From a virus: DNA of 47,677 bases. This document shows positions 15,961 to 24,657 of this stretch, one piece after another; within the stretch, counting starts at the first letter, position 1; every line of letters starts with the position of its first letter. The DNA lies in IMG/VR virus record IMGVR_UViG_3300031707_000030, positions 1 to 47,677 of that record, one strand, 5' to 3'. A program made the translations under genes and the position numbers. The notes beneath the pieces were generated by a model. The model worked only from the letters and a program-made list of their open reading frames with translations. It did not search any database and was not told the origin of the DNA.

Positions 15961-16794
15961 ATGAGAGGGAATTACGATGAGATGTCGTTTGACAGCCTCG
16001 ATCGCCTCGCGAAGATTGGCGAGAATATGCCATTGGCCGAGCGAGTCGTGCTAAGCGAGTTCGACCAATTCCGACAGCGGTTCCCGATTGACGCGGGAAG
16101 ATTCGCAGCGATCGTGAGCGAGGGGCGACTGCATCAGGTCGCAAGCGACGTCTACGATGTCGTGCAGAACCGTGACCTTGTGCGCTCAGTGGTTTCGACA
16201 TTTGCAGAACTCGGCTTGGAGGATCAGCACGGCCAAGTGGAATCATGGGATGGGCGGATTTGGATTTCGATGACTTCGAGCGAGAAGCATGAGCCAGTTC
16301 CCGGGGATCCTCACGCCTATGGGTTCCGCTTTTGGAACAGCTACGATGGTTCGACGTCTGTGGGCTGCGGCTTCTATGTCCTGCGACTTGTGTGCACGAA
16401 TGGCCTAGTGGCTTGGCGTCGAGAAATGGCTCAGACCCATATCCATATCGGAATCCAAGACGTCGCGAAGTGGCTGAAGAACGCGATCCAGCACGTCAGA
16501 GCGCAGCAAGCAGCTTTCGAGTCAGCAATTGAGGCAGCAACAAGACAGAGGATCGAGGGCGATTTGGATCCCGTGTTCGAGCAGCTTGGAATCGGCCCAA
16601 TGGTTCGCGAGAAAGTCCGACGCAACTTAGACATCGGCGTTGAGCACAGGACAGCTTACGATCTGATGAACGCGCTGACCTACTACGCGAGCCACGACCT
16701 GCATGAGCGACCGATAGCGGCTGACCGATACATGGGAGTTGCGCGAAGGATCCTCGAGAACCCGCAAGTTGTCGTGGTGAGGCAAGTCCAATGA
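15961..16794 (+). CDS. DUF932-family protein
   Basis: 277 aa from ATG 15961 (GTG 15958 adjacent) with the strong site GGGAGGTGA about 8 nt upstream. The central motif around FWNSYDGSTSVGCG and LRLVCTNGLV is the hallmark of DUF932, a family of phage- and plasmid-borne proteins of unknown function often found near recombination or DNA-modification genes. The C-terminal half is helical. First gene of a coupled operon running to 17737. Confidence 0.7.
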   Translation: MRGNYDEMSFDSLDRLAKIGENMPLAERVVLSEFDQFRQRFPIDAGRFAAIVSEGRLHQVASDVYDVVQNRDLVRSVVSTFAELGLEDQHGQVESWDGRIWISMTSSEKHEPVPGDPHAYGFRFWNSYDGSTSVGCGFYVLRLVCTNGLVAWRREMAQTHIHIGIQDVAKWLKNAIQHVRAQQAAFESAIEAATRQRIEGDLDPVFEQLGIGPMVREKVRRNLDIGVEHRTAYDLMNALTYYASHDLHERPIAADRYMGVARRILENPQVVVVRQVQ

Positions 16795-16907
16795 GCCGCG
16801 ATAACAAGCCTTGGATTTCTTTCCAATGCGAGCATGGAACCTTTGACGACGCAGAGAGCTTCGAGCGACATCTGATTCTCGTTCATGGGGAGGTACGATT
16901 CCGATGA
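16791..16907 (+). CDS. 38-aa zinc-finger-like microprotein
   Basis: ATGA overlaps at both ends: the start overlaps the DUF932 stop and the stop overlaps the next start. The peptide has CEHG, then H..LILVH near the end, a degenerate C-x-H...H finger. The coupling is the main evidence that it is real. Confidence 0.5.
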   Translation: MSRDNKPWISFQCEHGTFDDAESFERHLILVHGEVRFR

Positions 16908-17254
16908 GCTTTGAGAAATTTGAGGTTCATGTCACTGACGGTGACTTGAGTTATGGCTACCATGAAGTCTACGATGCCGAAGAAGTGGACGAGTGGCTGG
17001 AGAAACTGCGAAAGTTCCTTAGGGATGAAGCATACGACCGCCAGACAGTCCAGCACGGAAATGTCGCTCTGAGGATTCTGAATGAGTTCTTCAAGAGACC
17101 CTCGCGTGACTTAGCGCTTGAAGACAGTCAGCTTCGTGCAAAGGTTCAGGGAATTGTCAGAGAATACGCAAAGGCGCATCCAGGCGAAATCGTGCTTCCC
17201 TGCGAAAAGCATCATCGGTTGCCATGTCTTGAATGCGAGGCAAAGCAGTCATGA
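16904..17254 (+). CDS. Small protein with C-terminal Cys/His motif
   Basis: 116 aa. N-terminal strands then acidic helices (EEVDEWLEKLRKFLRDEAY); the last 20 residues contain CEKHH and CLEC, a possible zinc site. Coupled by 4-nt overlaps to both neighbours. No family recognised. Confidence 0.5.
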   Translation: MSFEKFEVHVTDGDLSYGYHEVYDAEEVDEWLEKLRKFLRDEAYDRQTVQHGNVALRILNEFFKRPSRDLALEDSQLRAKVQGIVREYAKAHPGEIVLPCEKHHRLPCLECEAKQS

Positions 17255-17514
17255 CTTTCAAGGTGACTGATCTTCTAGTCGGCGTGGATCTCTCGAAGTA
17301 TCGCAAGCGCCTTGATCGCCTGCATCGGCCAACGATGAATCCGATTCAGATCCTTGCGCTCGAGATCCATGTCCGACAGCGGCTCAAGGAGCTCGGTCGC
17401 GACTGCTTCAATGTTGACGTGGAGGGCGAGTTCCTCGATCATGTGGATCCAATGCTTACCTATGCGGAGAACAAGGCGCTGATGGATGAGCGGCTCAAGG
17501 GGGTGAAACTTTGA
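17251..17514 (+). CDS. Small conserved-looking helical protein
   Basis: 87 aa from ATG 17251, which overlaps the previous TGA; an upstream in-frame ATG at 17233 lies inside the previous gene. Mixed charged helix with the middle IQILALEIHVRQRLKEL. Unknown function; reality supported by coupling and codon pattern. Confidence 0.45.
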   Translation: MTFKVTDLLVGVDLSKYRKRLDRLHRPTMNPIQILALEIHVRQRLKELGRDCFNVDVEGEFLDHVDPMLTYAENKALMDERLKGVKL

Positions 17515-17606
17515 TATGGCCGACGACTGTAGATCCGACGTTTCTGATCTACATTCTGCTGACAATCGGGCTCGCGATTGCGCTGCGACGGAGTAGACGC
17601 CAATGA
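17511..17606 (+). CDS. 31-aa single-span membrane microprotein
   Basis: TTG start 17511 overlaps the previous TGA and lies 4 nt after GGGGGTGA. The peptide is a short polar start, one hydrophobic helix (FLIYILLTIGLAIAL) and a basic end RRSRRQ, so an N-out, C-in orientation is expected. The stop overlaps the next ATG by 4 nt. It may be a holin-like or regulator peptide. Confidence 0.5.
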   Translation: MIWPTTVDPTFLIYILLTIGLAIALRRSRRQ

Positions 17607-17737
17607 CGTCGGCGCTTTCAGAGGAATGCCAAGGCTCCGGGCACTTCGACTGCAAGGATCCTGACTGCGGCTGCCTTTGCCATGAGGCTGCGAGACATCA
17701 TGACTGGCACGATGAGGCTTTCAGCAATCTTTTTTGA
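17603..17737 (+). CDS. 44-aa Cys/His-rich microprotein
   Basis: ATG 17603 overlaps the previous TGA. Contains a dense metal-binding cluster (CKDPDCGCLCHEAARHH). Last gene of the coupled operon; the next gene has its own ribosome site after a 38-nt gap. Confidence 0.5.
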   Translation: MTSALSEECQGSGHFDCKDPDCGCLCHEAARHHDWHDEAFSNLF

Positions 17738-17775
17738 TCATCGGCGCATAATACGAATAGCGGAGTGGTGAGATC

Positions 17776-18576
17776 ATGGGGCCGAAGTCTAAGATCGAGT
17801 GGACCGAGGCGACTTGGAATCCGTCAACAGGATGCACGAAGGTCTCAGCGGGCTGCAAGAATTGTTATGCTGAGCGAACGGCTGTGAGGCTTAAGCAGGC
17901 AGGAGCTCCGAAGTATCGCCATGGATTTCAGTTCACGATCCATCCTGATACCCTAGACATTCCGATCAGATGGAAACGCTCCCGGCTGATCTTCGTCAAT
18001 TCGATGAGCGATCTCTTTCATGAAGAGATGCCTGTGCATTTCCTAGATTCATGTTTCAGCGTCATGGAGAAGGCTGACTGGCATATCTATCAAATTCTTA
18101 CGAAGCGACCTGAACGAATGTTTCAGTATGGCAGCGCTCACTATGGTTTCAGAGTTGGAGTCTTTGCGCCTGAGCATATCTGGATGGGTGTGACTGTTGA
18201 GGATGCGAGTGTCAAGCGTCGAATTGACATCTTGCGGCAGATGCCTGTATCTGTTCGATTCGTGAGCTGTGAGCCTTTGCTCAGTTCGTTAGGAACACTC
18301 GATCTGTCAGGGATTTCCTGGGTGATTGCAGGCGGAGAATCTGGCCCGAACTTCAGGCCGATGGATCCTGATTGGCCTCGTGAGATCCGCGATCAATGCC
18401 AAGCACAAGGCGTCCCTTTCCTCTTTAAACAGTGGTCTGCCGTGAGACCGAAAGCTCTGGGAAGAGACCTTAATGGGAAGATTTGGAACGACTATCCAGA
18501 GGCCGCAGCAAGTAGGCTCCGTAGACCGCTCGACCAGACTTCCCCCCGAACGCTCGACCAATTCGCCAAGACTTGA
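17776..18576 (+). CDS. Phage Gp37/Gp68-type protein (DUF5131)
   Basis: 266 aa. Opens with the family signature KIEWTEATWNPSTGC, followed by C...C..C with CKNCYAE, giving a three-Cys radical-SAM-like cluster; later ILTKRPERM, GVTVED and ISWVIAGGESG are also family landmarks. Known from phages and mobile elements; reaction unknown. ATG behind a GGTGAG site. The last 107 nt overlap the convergent methyltransferase gene. Confidence 0.85.
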   Translation: MGPKSKIEWTEATWNPSTGCTKVSAGCKNCYAERTAVRLKQAGAPKYRHGFQFTIHPDTLDIPIRWKRSRLIFVNSMSDLFHEEMPVHFLDSCFSVMEKADWHIYQILTKRPERMFQYGSAHYGFRVGVFAPEHIWMGVTVEDASVKRRIDILRQMPVSVRFVSCEPLLSSLGTLDLSGISWVIAGGESGPNFRPMDPDWPREIRDQCQAQGVPFLFKQWSAVRPKALGRDLNGKIWNDYPEAAASRLRRPLDQTSPRTLDQFAKT

Positions 18577-19168
18577 ATCGTCTGCGAGCTCCCAGGTTTC
18601 TCATCATCATATCATGGAACGTGCAGATCTCCCCAAGCGTGGGCGGCTTGGCTTGTTTCAAGGCGTACATATCGGACCAGTTGACTTGCTTCCAAGGTCT
18701 CATGTCAGTTGGGAAGCCGTCTGTCAACGCTGCGATCATCGGCTGCCTGACTCGATAGTTATCGAAGAATAGCTGAACCGTGCGGCCTGGCGAACCGTAG
18801 GCGTCGAAATCGACAAGGCTGACGTCAGGATACTTGCGGAGATATCCACGTTTGATGAATTGCTCGTTTGGCATCGGATAGAATTCTTTCTTTACGCCGA
18901 ATCTTGCCAGGCGACTCCTGGCTTTCTCTAAGGCTTGAGCATCATCATCGACTAGAACCATTCGGCGCGGATTGAGTTGAGCGTAGACTTTCTCGCTCAG
19001 GTTTCCTTCTCCCGCATAGAGCTCTAGAATCGTGTGATGATTCCTGAGATATCGAGCGGCCTCTGCTCGTTGCCGATGCTTTTCCGCGTTGAGCTCTTCA
19101 GGTTTCGTGATGTGGGCAGGAGCGCTCTTCTGGGCTAGGATTTCCTCGATTAGCTGCTCGCTGATCAT
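18470..19168 (-). CDS. Trm1-like SAM methyltransferase
   Basis: 232 aa from ATG 19168, which overlaps the MuF stop. Class I fold: motif I ELYAGEGN, an acidic motif II after MVLVDDD, and motif IV DFDAYGSPG, close to the DPFGSP motif of tRNA N2,N2-dimethylguanosine-26 methyltransferase Trm1. It is shorter than cellular Trm1 (about 370 aa) and lacks its zinc-binding C-terminal part. Substrate may be tRNA, but DNA or protein is possible. The 3' end overlaps the convergent DUF5131 gene. Confidence 0.6.
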   Translation of the reverse strand: MISEQLIEEILAQKSAPAHITKPEELNAEKHRQRAEAARYLRNHHTILELYAGEGNLSEKVYAQLNPRRMVLVDDDAQALEKARSRLARFGVKKEFYPMPNEQFIKRGYLRKYPDVSLVDFDAYGSPGRTVQLFFDNYRVRQPMIAALTDGFPTDMRPWKQVNWSDMYALKQAKPPTLGEICTFHDMMMRNLGARRRFKSWRIGRAFGGKSGRAVYGAYLLRPLDSRSKSSH

Positions 19169-19458
19169 TCTATTTCCCACCAGCATCTGCACATGACATG
19201 CCCGGGAATGACGGGCAGGAATGGATCATCGAAGGAGTATTCGCCTTCCTGCTCGTTGCAGTAGTCGCAGACCTTCTCATCTTCCATCGTGACCCAGAGG
19301 AGTTTTCGAGGCTCGCCAGTCTCAGGCTCGATCGGTTCAATGACTGCGATCGTCTCTTTGACGCCTGTGTTCAGGGAGCTCCAAGTCAGGTGATGTGCGA
19401 GATCCGCGAGCCTACCGAGAAGACCTTGAAAGGTCTTCCAGAAATCTGGCGCAGACAT
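19165..19458 (-). CDS. MuF C-terminal domain minor head protein
   Basis: 97 aa. The C-terminal half holds the classical MuF / SPP1 gp7 zinc-like end: CDYCNEQEG, then PGHVMCRCWW. The N-terminal domain of MuF is not here but appears at the end of the large portal protein 21 nt upstream, so the minor head protein is split between two genes. It probably acts inside the head next to the portal. Confidence 0.75.
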   Translation of the reverse strand: MSAPDFWKTFQGLLGRLADLAHHLTWSSLNTGVKETIAVIEPIEPETGEPRKLLWVTMEDEKVCDYCNEQEGEYSFDDPFLPVIPGHVMCRCWWEIE

Positions 19459-19479
19459 CTGAAAGTCGCCAGATTTTCC

Positions 19480-22400
19480 TTAGAGCGTCCTGGCCATGCG
19501 GGATGAGTTCGCGTCCTCTAGGATCCTGTCGAAGTCGCTGAGGGCTTGAGTGCGGATTGTTTCAAGTCTATTCGACACTTCTGGGGCGAGTTCGAGAATT
19601 TCTTTGCCGATGACTCGGCTTGCATGTTTCCGCGCTATCTCTGTGATTCGCGTTTGGTTATCATCTATGGCTTTGTGGCCTTCCGTGAGAGCTTGATGTC
19701 GAGTTAAGCGCCCGGCCAAGAAGTTCTTCAGGATCTCTTTGAGGCGTTTGGCTAGGCTCCGTTCGGCTTTCACAGGTCCACGGAAAGCGTCTGAATGCGT
19801 ATGCTTCGGGCCGAATTGCTTTCGTCCGACTCTGAGTTTGGCGCGGGCTGAGCTGCTGATGGGTTTGCGGCCTTCTCTTGCGGCCTGTTGAATCTGAGCT
19901 CTCTTTGGCGCTGAGACGAGATGTGTCTCTAATCGTCCGCCTTTCCATTCTTGGCGAGCATCGTAAGCGTTGACCTGTTTGCTTTCCGGGGCTGATGCGC
20001 TGCGCTGCACGTTATCATGAACTTTCGATAAGCCACGCTCCACAAAGCCCAAAGTCTCGCGGTGATCTGGGCCGAGGCTTCCCGTATCCGTGCTTTCAGC
20101 GGGTTTGAATGGTGGTGGAGCTCCCCGCTTATCTTGGAGAACGTATTTGGCTCCGCTTGGAGCCGTGGCTCTCATAGCGCCTACTGCGCCTGTATCAGGC
20201 TGAACGGGTGGAACATCTTTCGGATATTTCGGGCCTCGCGGAATTGTAGGTGTTGGTTTCAGTCGTGGGGCTTGTTCTGTGCTGGCTCCGCCCGTAGGAT
20301 CCAAATTCTCTCTCGGCTTGGCTAGCGGGGCGATGGGTGCGTTGTCAGGTTGAGTTGTTCGCTTCTTGGCTTTCGGAGCTAGTCCTTTCTGTCGATCAGC
20401 GTGAGGTTTAGAGGCGTCAATGATTTTCGGAGTTCCCGCCCGTGTGGGAACGATTCTTGATTCAACATCATAACCGCCGCCCTCAGTGATTTCCCGATGT
20501 CTGCCCGGGTAAGGTTTCTTCATGTAGTGCGGATCTATGTGAGCGTCGGATTCTTCCGTTACGGTTGCGATTGGCACATTGGTTTCGTCTCTTTCCCAGC
20601 GATGAGCTCCCATACCGCCTCGATGCAGGTCAACTTTCTCTTTCCGCTGCTGTTTGCCACGCCAAACTTTACCTGTAGATTGTGGTCCTTCGCCGGGCGG
20701 TGGGTGGCCGATCTTGCGTATGCGCCCGCCTTGCCGTCGCGGATAGACATGAATGTTTCCGGGTCCGCCTCTGAAACTTTCCTTCGGGCCAGTCCTGTAG
20801 GCGTCTGTGTCATGTTGAGGTCCAAAAGGCTTCGACGGACGAACATACTCTTGGCTCTGTCTACCTTCAACGATTCGCTCCCCTGTTTGTTCTGGGCCGA
20901 GGTCGCCTCTTGCGACTGGTTCATCAGGCCGATAGCCAAGTGTACCCATAGGGTAATCTGCTGATTCATCGCGAACTTGTTGCGGTCGCGCCTTTGTGCC
21001 TGCACTCGGTTCCTCTTCAACCGCTTCCCTAGACCTTACTTCTTCTTCAGGGTTTTCGCCGGGCAGCAGCATTCCGTCGCGGATATGTTCGTTTGGGCGT
21101 CCGCCTACGGCTGTGGGTGATTTTGGGGCAGGTCTCCGCATGGCCTCATAAGGGCCGATGAAAGGTTCCCGTGTTGGTTTCAGATATTGCTTCAGAACGT
21201 CATGTGCGGTGTCTTTGAAAGCTCGTTTCGCACCTGTTTTCTGCGGAAGCGAAGGCTTCGTTGGTTGAGGTTTCTTGGCTGGGATCTGGAAGATTTCGCC
21301 TTGCCGATTGACGTAGCGTCTGCCCGGGATCATTACTGTGGCTTGTGGGAGAACTTTCACTTGTCCAGTTCTATTATCCCATGTCAGAACGGGAGCTGCG
21401 TATAGGTCGTTGGCGCCGAGTGAACCTTCAGCGAAATCGTAGCCTTCACTTGGCACTCCACCCCAAGCCTTAGCGCCTTCAATGATGGCTTGGCCTTCCG
21501 CTGTGAGAGGAATCTTCGGTAAACTCTCTTCCGGTCCAGTTGGAATGCCTTCATGCGGACTCGTTCTGGACTGGGTGCCGAATAATTTGGGTTGTTGAGC
21601 TTTGAGTTCTGCTAGGGTTATCTGCATGGGTTTCTCACCCCAACTCACAGGCGCCCCCAGCTTCTTGCGTGCACGGTACTCGTTGATTTTCAGTAAGCCC
21701 TCTTGAATCTTCTGCAAATCCATCTGGTCATCCAGAGCTTCCTGCTCCTTGTCAACATACTTGAACGACAAAACTATGCGGTCAGAAATTTCGTTCAGGA
21801 TTTGATTGTTAAGGATCTGTTCTAGGAGTCTGAGTAATGGCAGGATGGCTTTGCGTTTTTGGATCGTGCCTTGAGCGGACATGGCTTTGCCTGTAGCTCG
21901 AATATCATCGGTAAAGCCGACTTCGCTTGGTGTGAGTTTGTAGATCGCCCACATAATTTTAGCGAACCATTCTTGGCCTTTGATGAACTCCAAGTCTCGG
22001 TTCGTGTAGGTTAACGGAGTGAATTTCGCTTCTTTGTTCAATATGGCGACTTTGTGGAATCGTCCTTTGATCTCGGTTCGGAAGTATTCTCTTAGGCGGT
22101 TCTCATCTTCCTCGCTGCCAGTGAAGGAAACCACACCTGAGGGCACAGCATATTCCTGGAACATCGTCGCGTTCGTGAAAGCCGAGTTGATGAGACAGTT
22201 CAGAATTGTTTCGGCGCTTTGAATCTCAGCCCAACCATAGACGCTGTACGAGCGGTTATAACGCATCGCATAGGCAATCTCATTCACATCAAACTCAATC
22301 GGGGCGACAGCGGGATGCAAATACGAGTATTGCCAGTAACGGTACTCGATGCCGTTCGCATCGGTTTCTTTGAGAAAGCTGGCGCCGTCGCGGCAGAAGA

Positions 22401-22947
22401 GTTCGCTGAGTTGCCGTTGGCCTCTGGGTTTAAGTTCGAATCCGCCTGCGGGATGCTGCACATAGCTGTTTAGTGAGAAGCCTTTCACGAATGCGGCTGC
22501 GTCAAGTTCTAGGCTGTCACGTAGGAGAGCTCGAAGAAGCGTGTTCAGAGTTTCGCCTTTGTTGTCGTTCGGATTGTTGAAGAAATATGTGGCTTCTTCA
22601 ATGTCCGCTAGAACATCTTCCGGCGGAGATTCGCGGAGTTTGGGATCCTTCGGAAGGATCTCCCACGGAATCTGAGCAACCTCTTCAATAATTGTCATGA
22701 CGCACATGGAAACCCATTCGGACGCGGCGAGTGACCTAAGCCGATACACATCCACATATCTCGGCTGACCTTTCAGCGGATTGTAGAACCATTCCGTCAT
22801 GACGGCGCGTCTTGGAAACTCTCTCTCATCCCACCACCAGGGATAGATCGTGTCCATGACGCCCTTCGCGACAAGATTGTCCTCTAGGCGGTTCAGTCTG
22901 TCCCGTACTAGAGGATCAGCGCCTACAATACGCAGAGCACTGACCAT
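19480..22947 (-). CDS. Portal protein with disordered linker and MuF-like tail
   Basis: 1155 aa. Residues about 1-460 are a phage portal: wing and stem pattern with SAASEWVSMCV, SYSVYGWAEIQ, and the long helical crown about 370-450. Residues about 470-960 are rich in Pro, Gly, Arg and Glu, of low complexity, and probably disordered. The final 150 residues are helical (LAGRLTRHQALTEGHKA and following) and fit the N-terminal part of MuF. Portals normally have 400-600 aa. It forms the dodecameric packaging channel; the extension probably lies inside the capsid. Confidence 0.75.
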   Translation of the reverse strand: MVSALRIVGADPLVRDRLNRLEDNLVAKGVMDTIYPWWWDEREFPRRAVMTEWFYNPLKGQPRYVDVYRLRSLAASEWVSMCVMTIIEEVAQIPWEILPKDPKLRESPPEDVLADIEEATYFFNNPNDNKGETLNTLLRALLRDSLELDAAAFVKGFSLNSYVQHPAGGFELKPRGQRQLSELFCRDGASFLKETDANGIEYRYWQYSYLHPAVAPIEFDVNEIAYAMRYNRSYSVYGWAEIQSAETILNCLINSAFTNATMFQEYAVPSGVVSFTGSEEDENRLREYFRTEIKGRFHKVAILNKEAKFTPLTYTNRDLEFIKGQEWFAKIMWAIYKLTPSEVGFTDDIRATGKAMSAQGTIQKRKAILPLLRLLEQILNNQILNEISDRIVLSFKYVDKEQEALDDQMDLQKIQEGLLKINEYRARKKLGAPVSWGEKPMQITLAELKAQQPKLFGTQSRTSPHEGIPTGPEESLPKIPLTAEGQAIIEGAKAWGGVPSEGYDFAEGSLGANDLYAAPVLTWDNRTGQVKVLPQATVMIPGRRYVNRQGEIFQIPAKKPQPTKPSLPQKTGAKRAFKDTAHDVLKQYLKPTREPFIGPYEAMRRPAPKSPTAVGGRPNEHIRDGMLLPGENPEEEVRSREAVEEEPSAGTKARPQQVRDESADYPMGTLGYRPDEPVARGDLGPEQTGERIVEGRQSQEYVRPSKPFGPQHDTDAYRTGPKESFRGGPGNIHVYPRRQGGRIRKIGHPPPGEGPQSTGKVWRGKQQRKEKVDLHRGGMGAHRWERDETNVPIATVTEESDAHIDPHYMKKPYPGRHREITEGGGYDVESRIVPTRAGTPKIIDASKPHADRQKGLAPKAKKRTTQPDNAPIAPLAKPRENLDPTGGASTEQAPRLKPTPTIPRGPKYPKDVPPVQPDTGAVGAMRATAPSGAKYVLQDKRGAPPPFKPAESTDTGSLGPDHRETLGFVERGLSKVHDNVQRSASAPESKQVNAYDARQEWKGGRLETHLVSAPKRAQIQQAAREGRKPISSSARAKLRVGRKQFGPKHTHSDAFRGPVKAERSLAKRLKEILKNFLAGRLTRHQALTEGHKAIDDNQTRITEIARKHASRVIGKEILELAPEVSNRLETIRTQALSDFDRILEDANSSRMARTL

Positions 22948-23043
22948 TTTTTATCTCACTCACCTATGATTTATTTTGTCAACACTGCCATGCAGTGCAT
23001 GACTGGGAACATGAGAACTGAACGTCAAGTCGCGATCGGCGCT

Positions 23044-23370
23044 TCAGATTCGGAGACGAAATCTCAGTTCATGCGAGAGCCAGAGAAGCCAGTCAGGGAT
23101 GCGCTCGATCGGAGAGGCGATGATTCGCCTGCCTCGGTAAGGATTCTCCGCGAGTTTCTCGGCAGCCTGCCTGATCTCCTGCTGGTCCGTTGAGCTTAGA
23201 GTTCGCAGTTGCTCTCTGAATGTTGGGGAGAGAACTACGCGGTATTGACCGGGGCGCCTTGGCTCAATAGTGCCATCATTGTGGAGGATGGCTTTGCTCA
23301 CGGGAGGGAAGCCAGCCTTTGCTCGCTTCGCGTGGATCCTCTCGAAATGTTTCCTTCTCTGACGGCTCAT
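23044..23370 (-). CDS. RelE/ParE-like small protein
   Basis: 108 aa. Residues 43-108 follow the RelE-superfamily toxin plan: YRVVLSPTFREQLRTLS, a helix, NPYRGRRI, a strand and C-terminal LRFRLRI. The N-terminal 40 residues are basic. No partner antitoxin adjoins it, and it is embedded among virion genes, so a nuclease or structural use is possible. The start overlaps the previous stop by 4 nt. Confidence 0.55.
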   Translation of the reverse strand: MSRQRRKHFERIHAKRAKAGFPPVSKAILHNDGTIEPRRPGQYRVVLSPTFREQLRTLSSTDQQEIRQAAEKLAENPYRGRRIIASPIERIPDWLLWLSHELRFRLRI

Positions 23371-23600
23371 CGCTTCTCAGTCTCGGTAGCAATGGGTAGT
23401 TGTTGTTGGCCTGTTGAGGCGAAGACGTAGGCGAGCGTGTCGTGGTACTCGAACCACATTTGGAAACAGTTGTGGCATTTGAAGTGAGGCATATCCAGTT
23501 TGCCGCGTGGCGTCATGACGCTCTCATGAATCTGATAGACCATGCCCTGCTTGCCGCAGCGAAAACAATAGAGATGGGGAACATGAGCCTCTCTCGACAA
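23367..23600 (-). CDS. Zinc-ribbon protein
   Basis: 77 aa from TTG. CFRCGKQG and CHNCFQMW, about 30 residues apart, form a treble-clef or ribbon. Coupled to the RelE-like gene. Unknown role. Confidence 0.5.
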   Translation of the reverse strand: MSREAHVPHLYCFRCGKQGMVYQIHESVMTPRGKLDMPHFKCHNCFQMWFEYHDTLAYVFASTGQQQLPIATETEKR

Positions 23601-23611
23601 AGTGCATCAAC

Positions 23612-23851
23612 CTAGACTAATAGGACGCAGTCGGGGCAGATCCATTTTCCTGCGAGCTCCTTTCCTAGCTGGGCGAAGTCGGTGCTCTTCTTGTTGCAGA
23701 ACACACAATATTTGATTTTCACGTCACCGAGACTTGCCTCTGCGACACGCGCCTCAACTGAAACGGTCGCGGGCTCTTCGGAGCTGAGTCGGACTTCTGG
23801 ACCTGGTTCCTCTTCTGGGTACGAGGGGGGATACGATCTTTTCTTTGGCAT
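23612..23851 (-). CDS. Small protein with C-terminal zinc ribbon
   Basis: 79 aa from ATG 23851, chosen because AGGAGGCGA lies just ahead; an in-frame ATG at 23869 is less well placed. The N-terminus is Pro/Glu-rich, the C-terminus carries CVFC and CPDC. Ends in TAG. Confidence 0.45.
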   Translation of the reverse strand: MPKKRSYPPSYPEEEPGPEVRLSSEEPATVSVEARVAEASLGDVKIKYCVFCNKKSTDFAQLGKELAGKWICPDCVLLV

Positions 23852-23890
23852 CGTCTCGCCTCCTAGCATTGGCGGCTCAGGTATGAAATT

Positions 23891-24043
23891 TCATGCCCAT
23901 GAGCGTCTAGCCTGAATCTCGGCTATGACCTCGATTCGATGATGCTGCCGGAGATCTCGAATGCAGACGGGAAACTCGGTTCCTTCAGGGCTGATGTATC
24001 GGAAGACTGCGAGCGAATGGCAGCCCTTCGTGGAGCACTTCAT
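23891..24043 (-). CDS. 50-aa Cys-containing microprotein
   Basis: ATG 24043 overlaps the TGA of the P-loop ATPase (ATGA). CSTKGCHSLAVF at the start and a second Cys near residue 27, then a basic helix. Supported by translational coupling. Confidence 0.5.
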   Translation of the reverse strand: MKCSTKGCHSLAVFRYISPEGTEFPVCIRDLRQHHRIEVIAEIQARRSWA

Positions 24044-24636
24044 GAAAGTATGTTCCGTACTGGTTTGACTTGATTGTTTGAGTAGCGCCTCGTGAGCCGC
24101 TGTTTCTCTCGATCAAATATGAAGTATTGAAATCGTGGCAGCTCGTTGGCTTCTGAAGCTATCTCGTCTGGAAGCCCGATGGTTTCGAGGCTCTTCTTGT
24201 CGCTGCGGAAGAGGATGAAGAGTTGAAATTGTTCAGGCAGCCATGAATCGAAGAGGCTTAACGTCTGCGTGCTTACGATAAGATTCTGTGTGACGTGGCG
24301 AGCCACCGAAATCCATCCGACCAGTCTCCTCAGTTTTCTCTCATCGTTGACGAGTTGAGGGAGATCTTCAATTATGACTACTCGTTTTCCTCTTGCTTTG
24401 CGCTCGTCGAATTCCCAAGCATCGAAAAATCCGATTGAGAAAGTCAAGGGGTCACGGAATCTTCGACAGAAGTTGTTTAGAAGGGTTGATTTGCCTGTTC
24501 CTGGTAATCCTACGACCAGCACCCATCTTCCGAATCCCTTCACTATTCTTAGCGCTGTGTGGACCCGTAGCGGACGAAAGCCCCTTCTTGGAGCACGAGT
24601 CCCAACCAATTGGGCCAACGACGGCATCCGTTTCAA
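24040..24636 (-). CDS. Small P-loop ATPase
   Basis: 198 aa. Walker A GLPGTGKST at 43-51, Walker B VVIIEDLP near 96, and a sensor-like NLIVSTQT near 140. TTG start 24636, or ATG 24627. It resembles compact packaging- or DNA-translocating ATPases of archaeal viruses more than AAA+ helicase loaders, but the family was not fixed. It lies between the portal and terminase blocks, so a role in packaging is inferred. Confidence 0.55.
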   Translation of the reverse strand: MKRMPSLAQLVGTRAPRRGFRPLRVHTALRIVKGFGRWVLVVGLPGTGKSTLLNNFCRRFRDPLTFSIGFFDAWEFDERKARGKRVVIIEDLPQLVNDERKLRRLVGWISVARHVTQNLIVSTQTLSLFDSWLPEQFQLFILFRSDKKSLETIGLPDEIASEANELPRFQYFIFDREKQRLTRRYSNNQVKPVRNILS

Positions 24637-24657
24637 GCCTCGAGAACGGCTGAGAAT

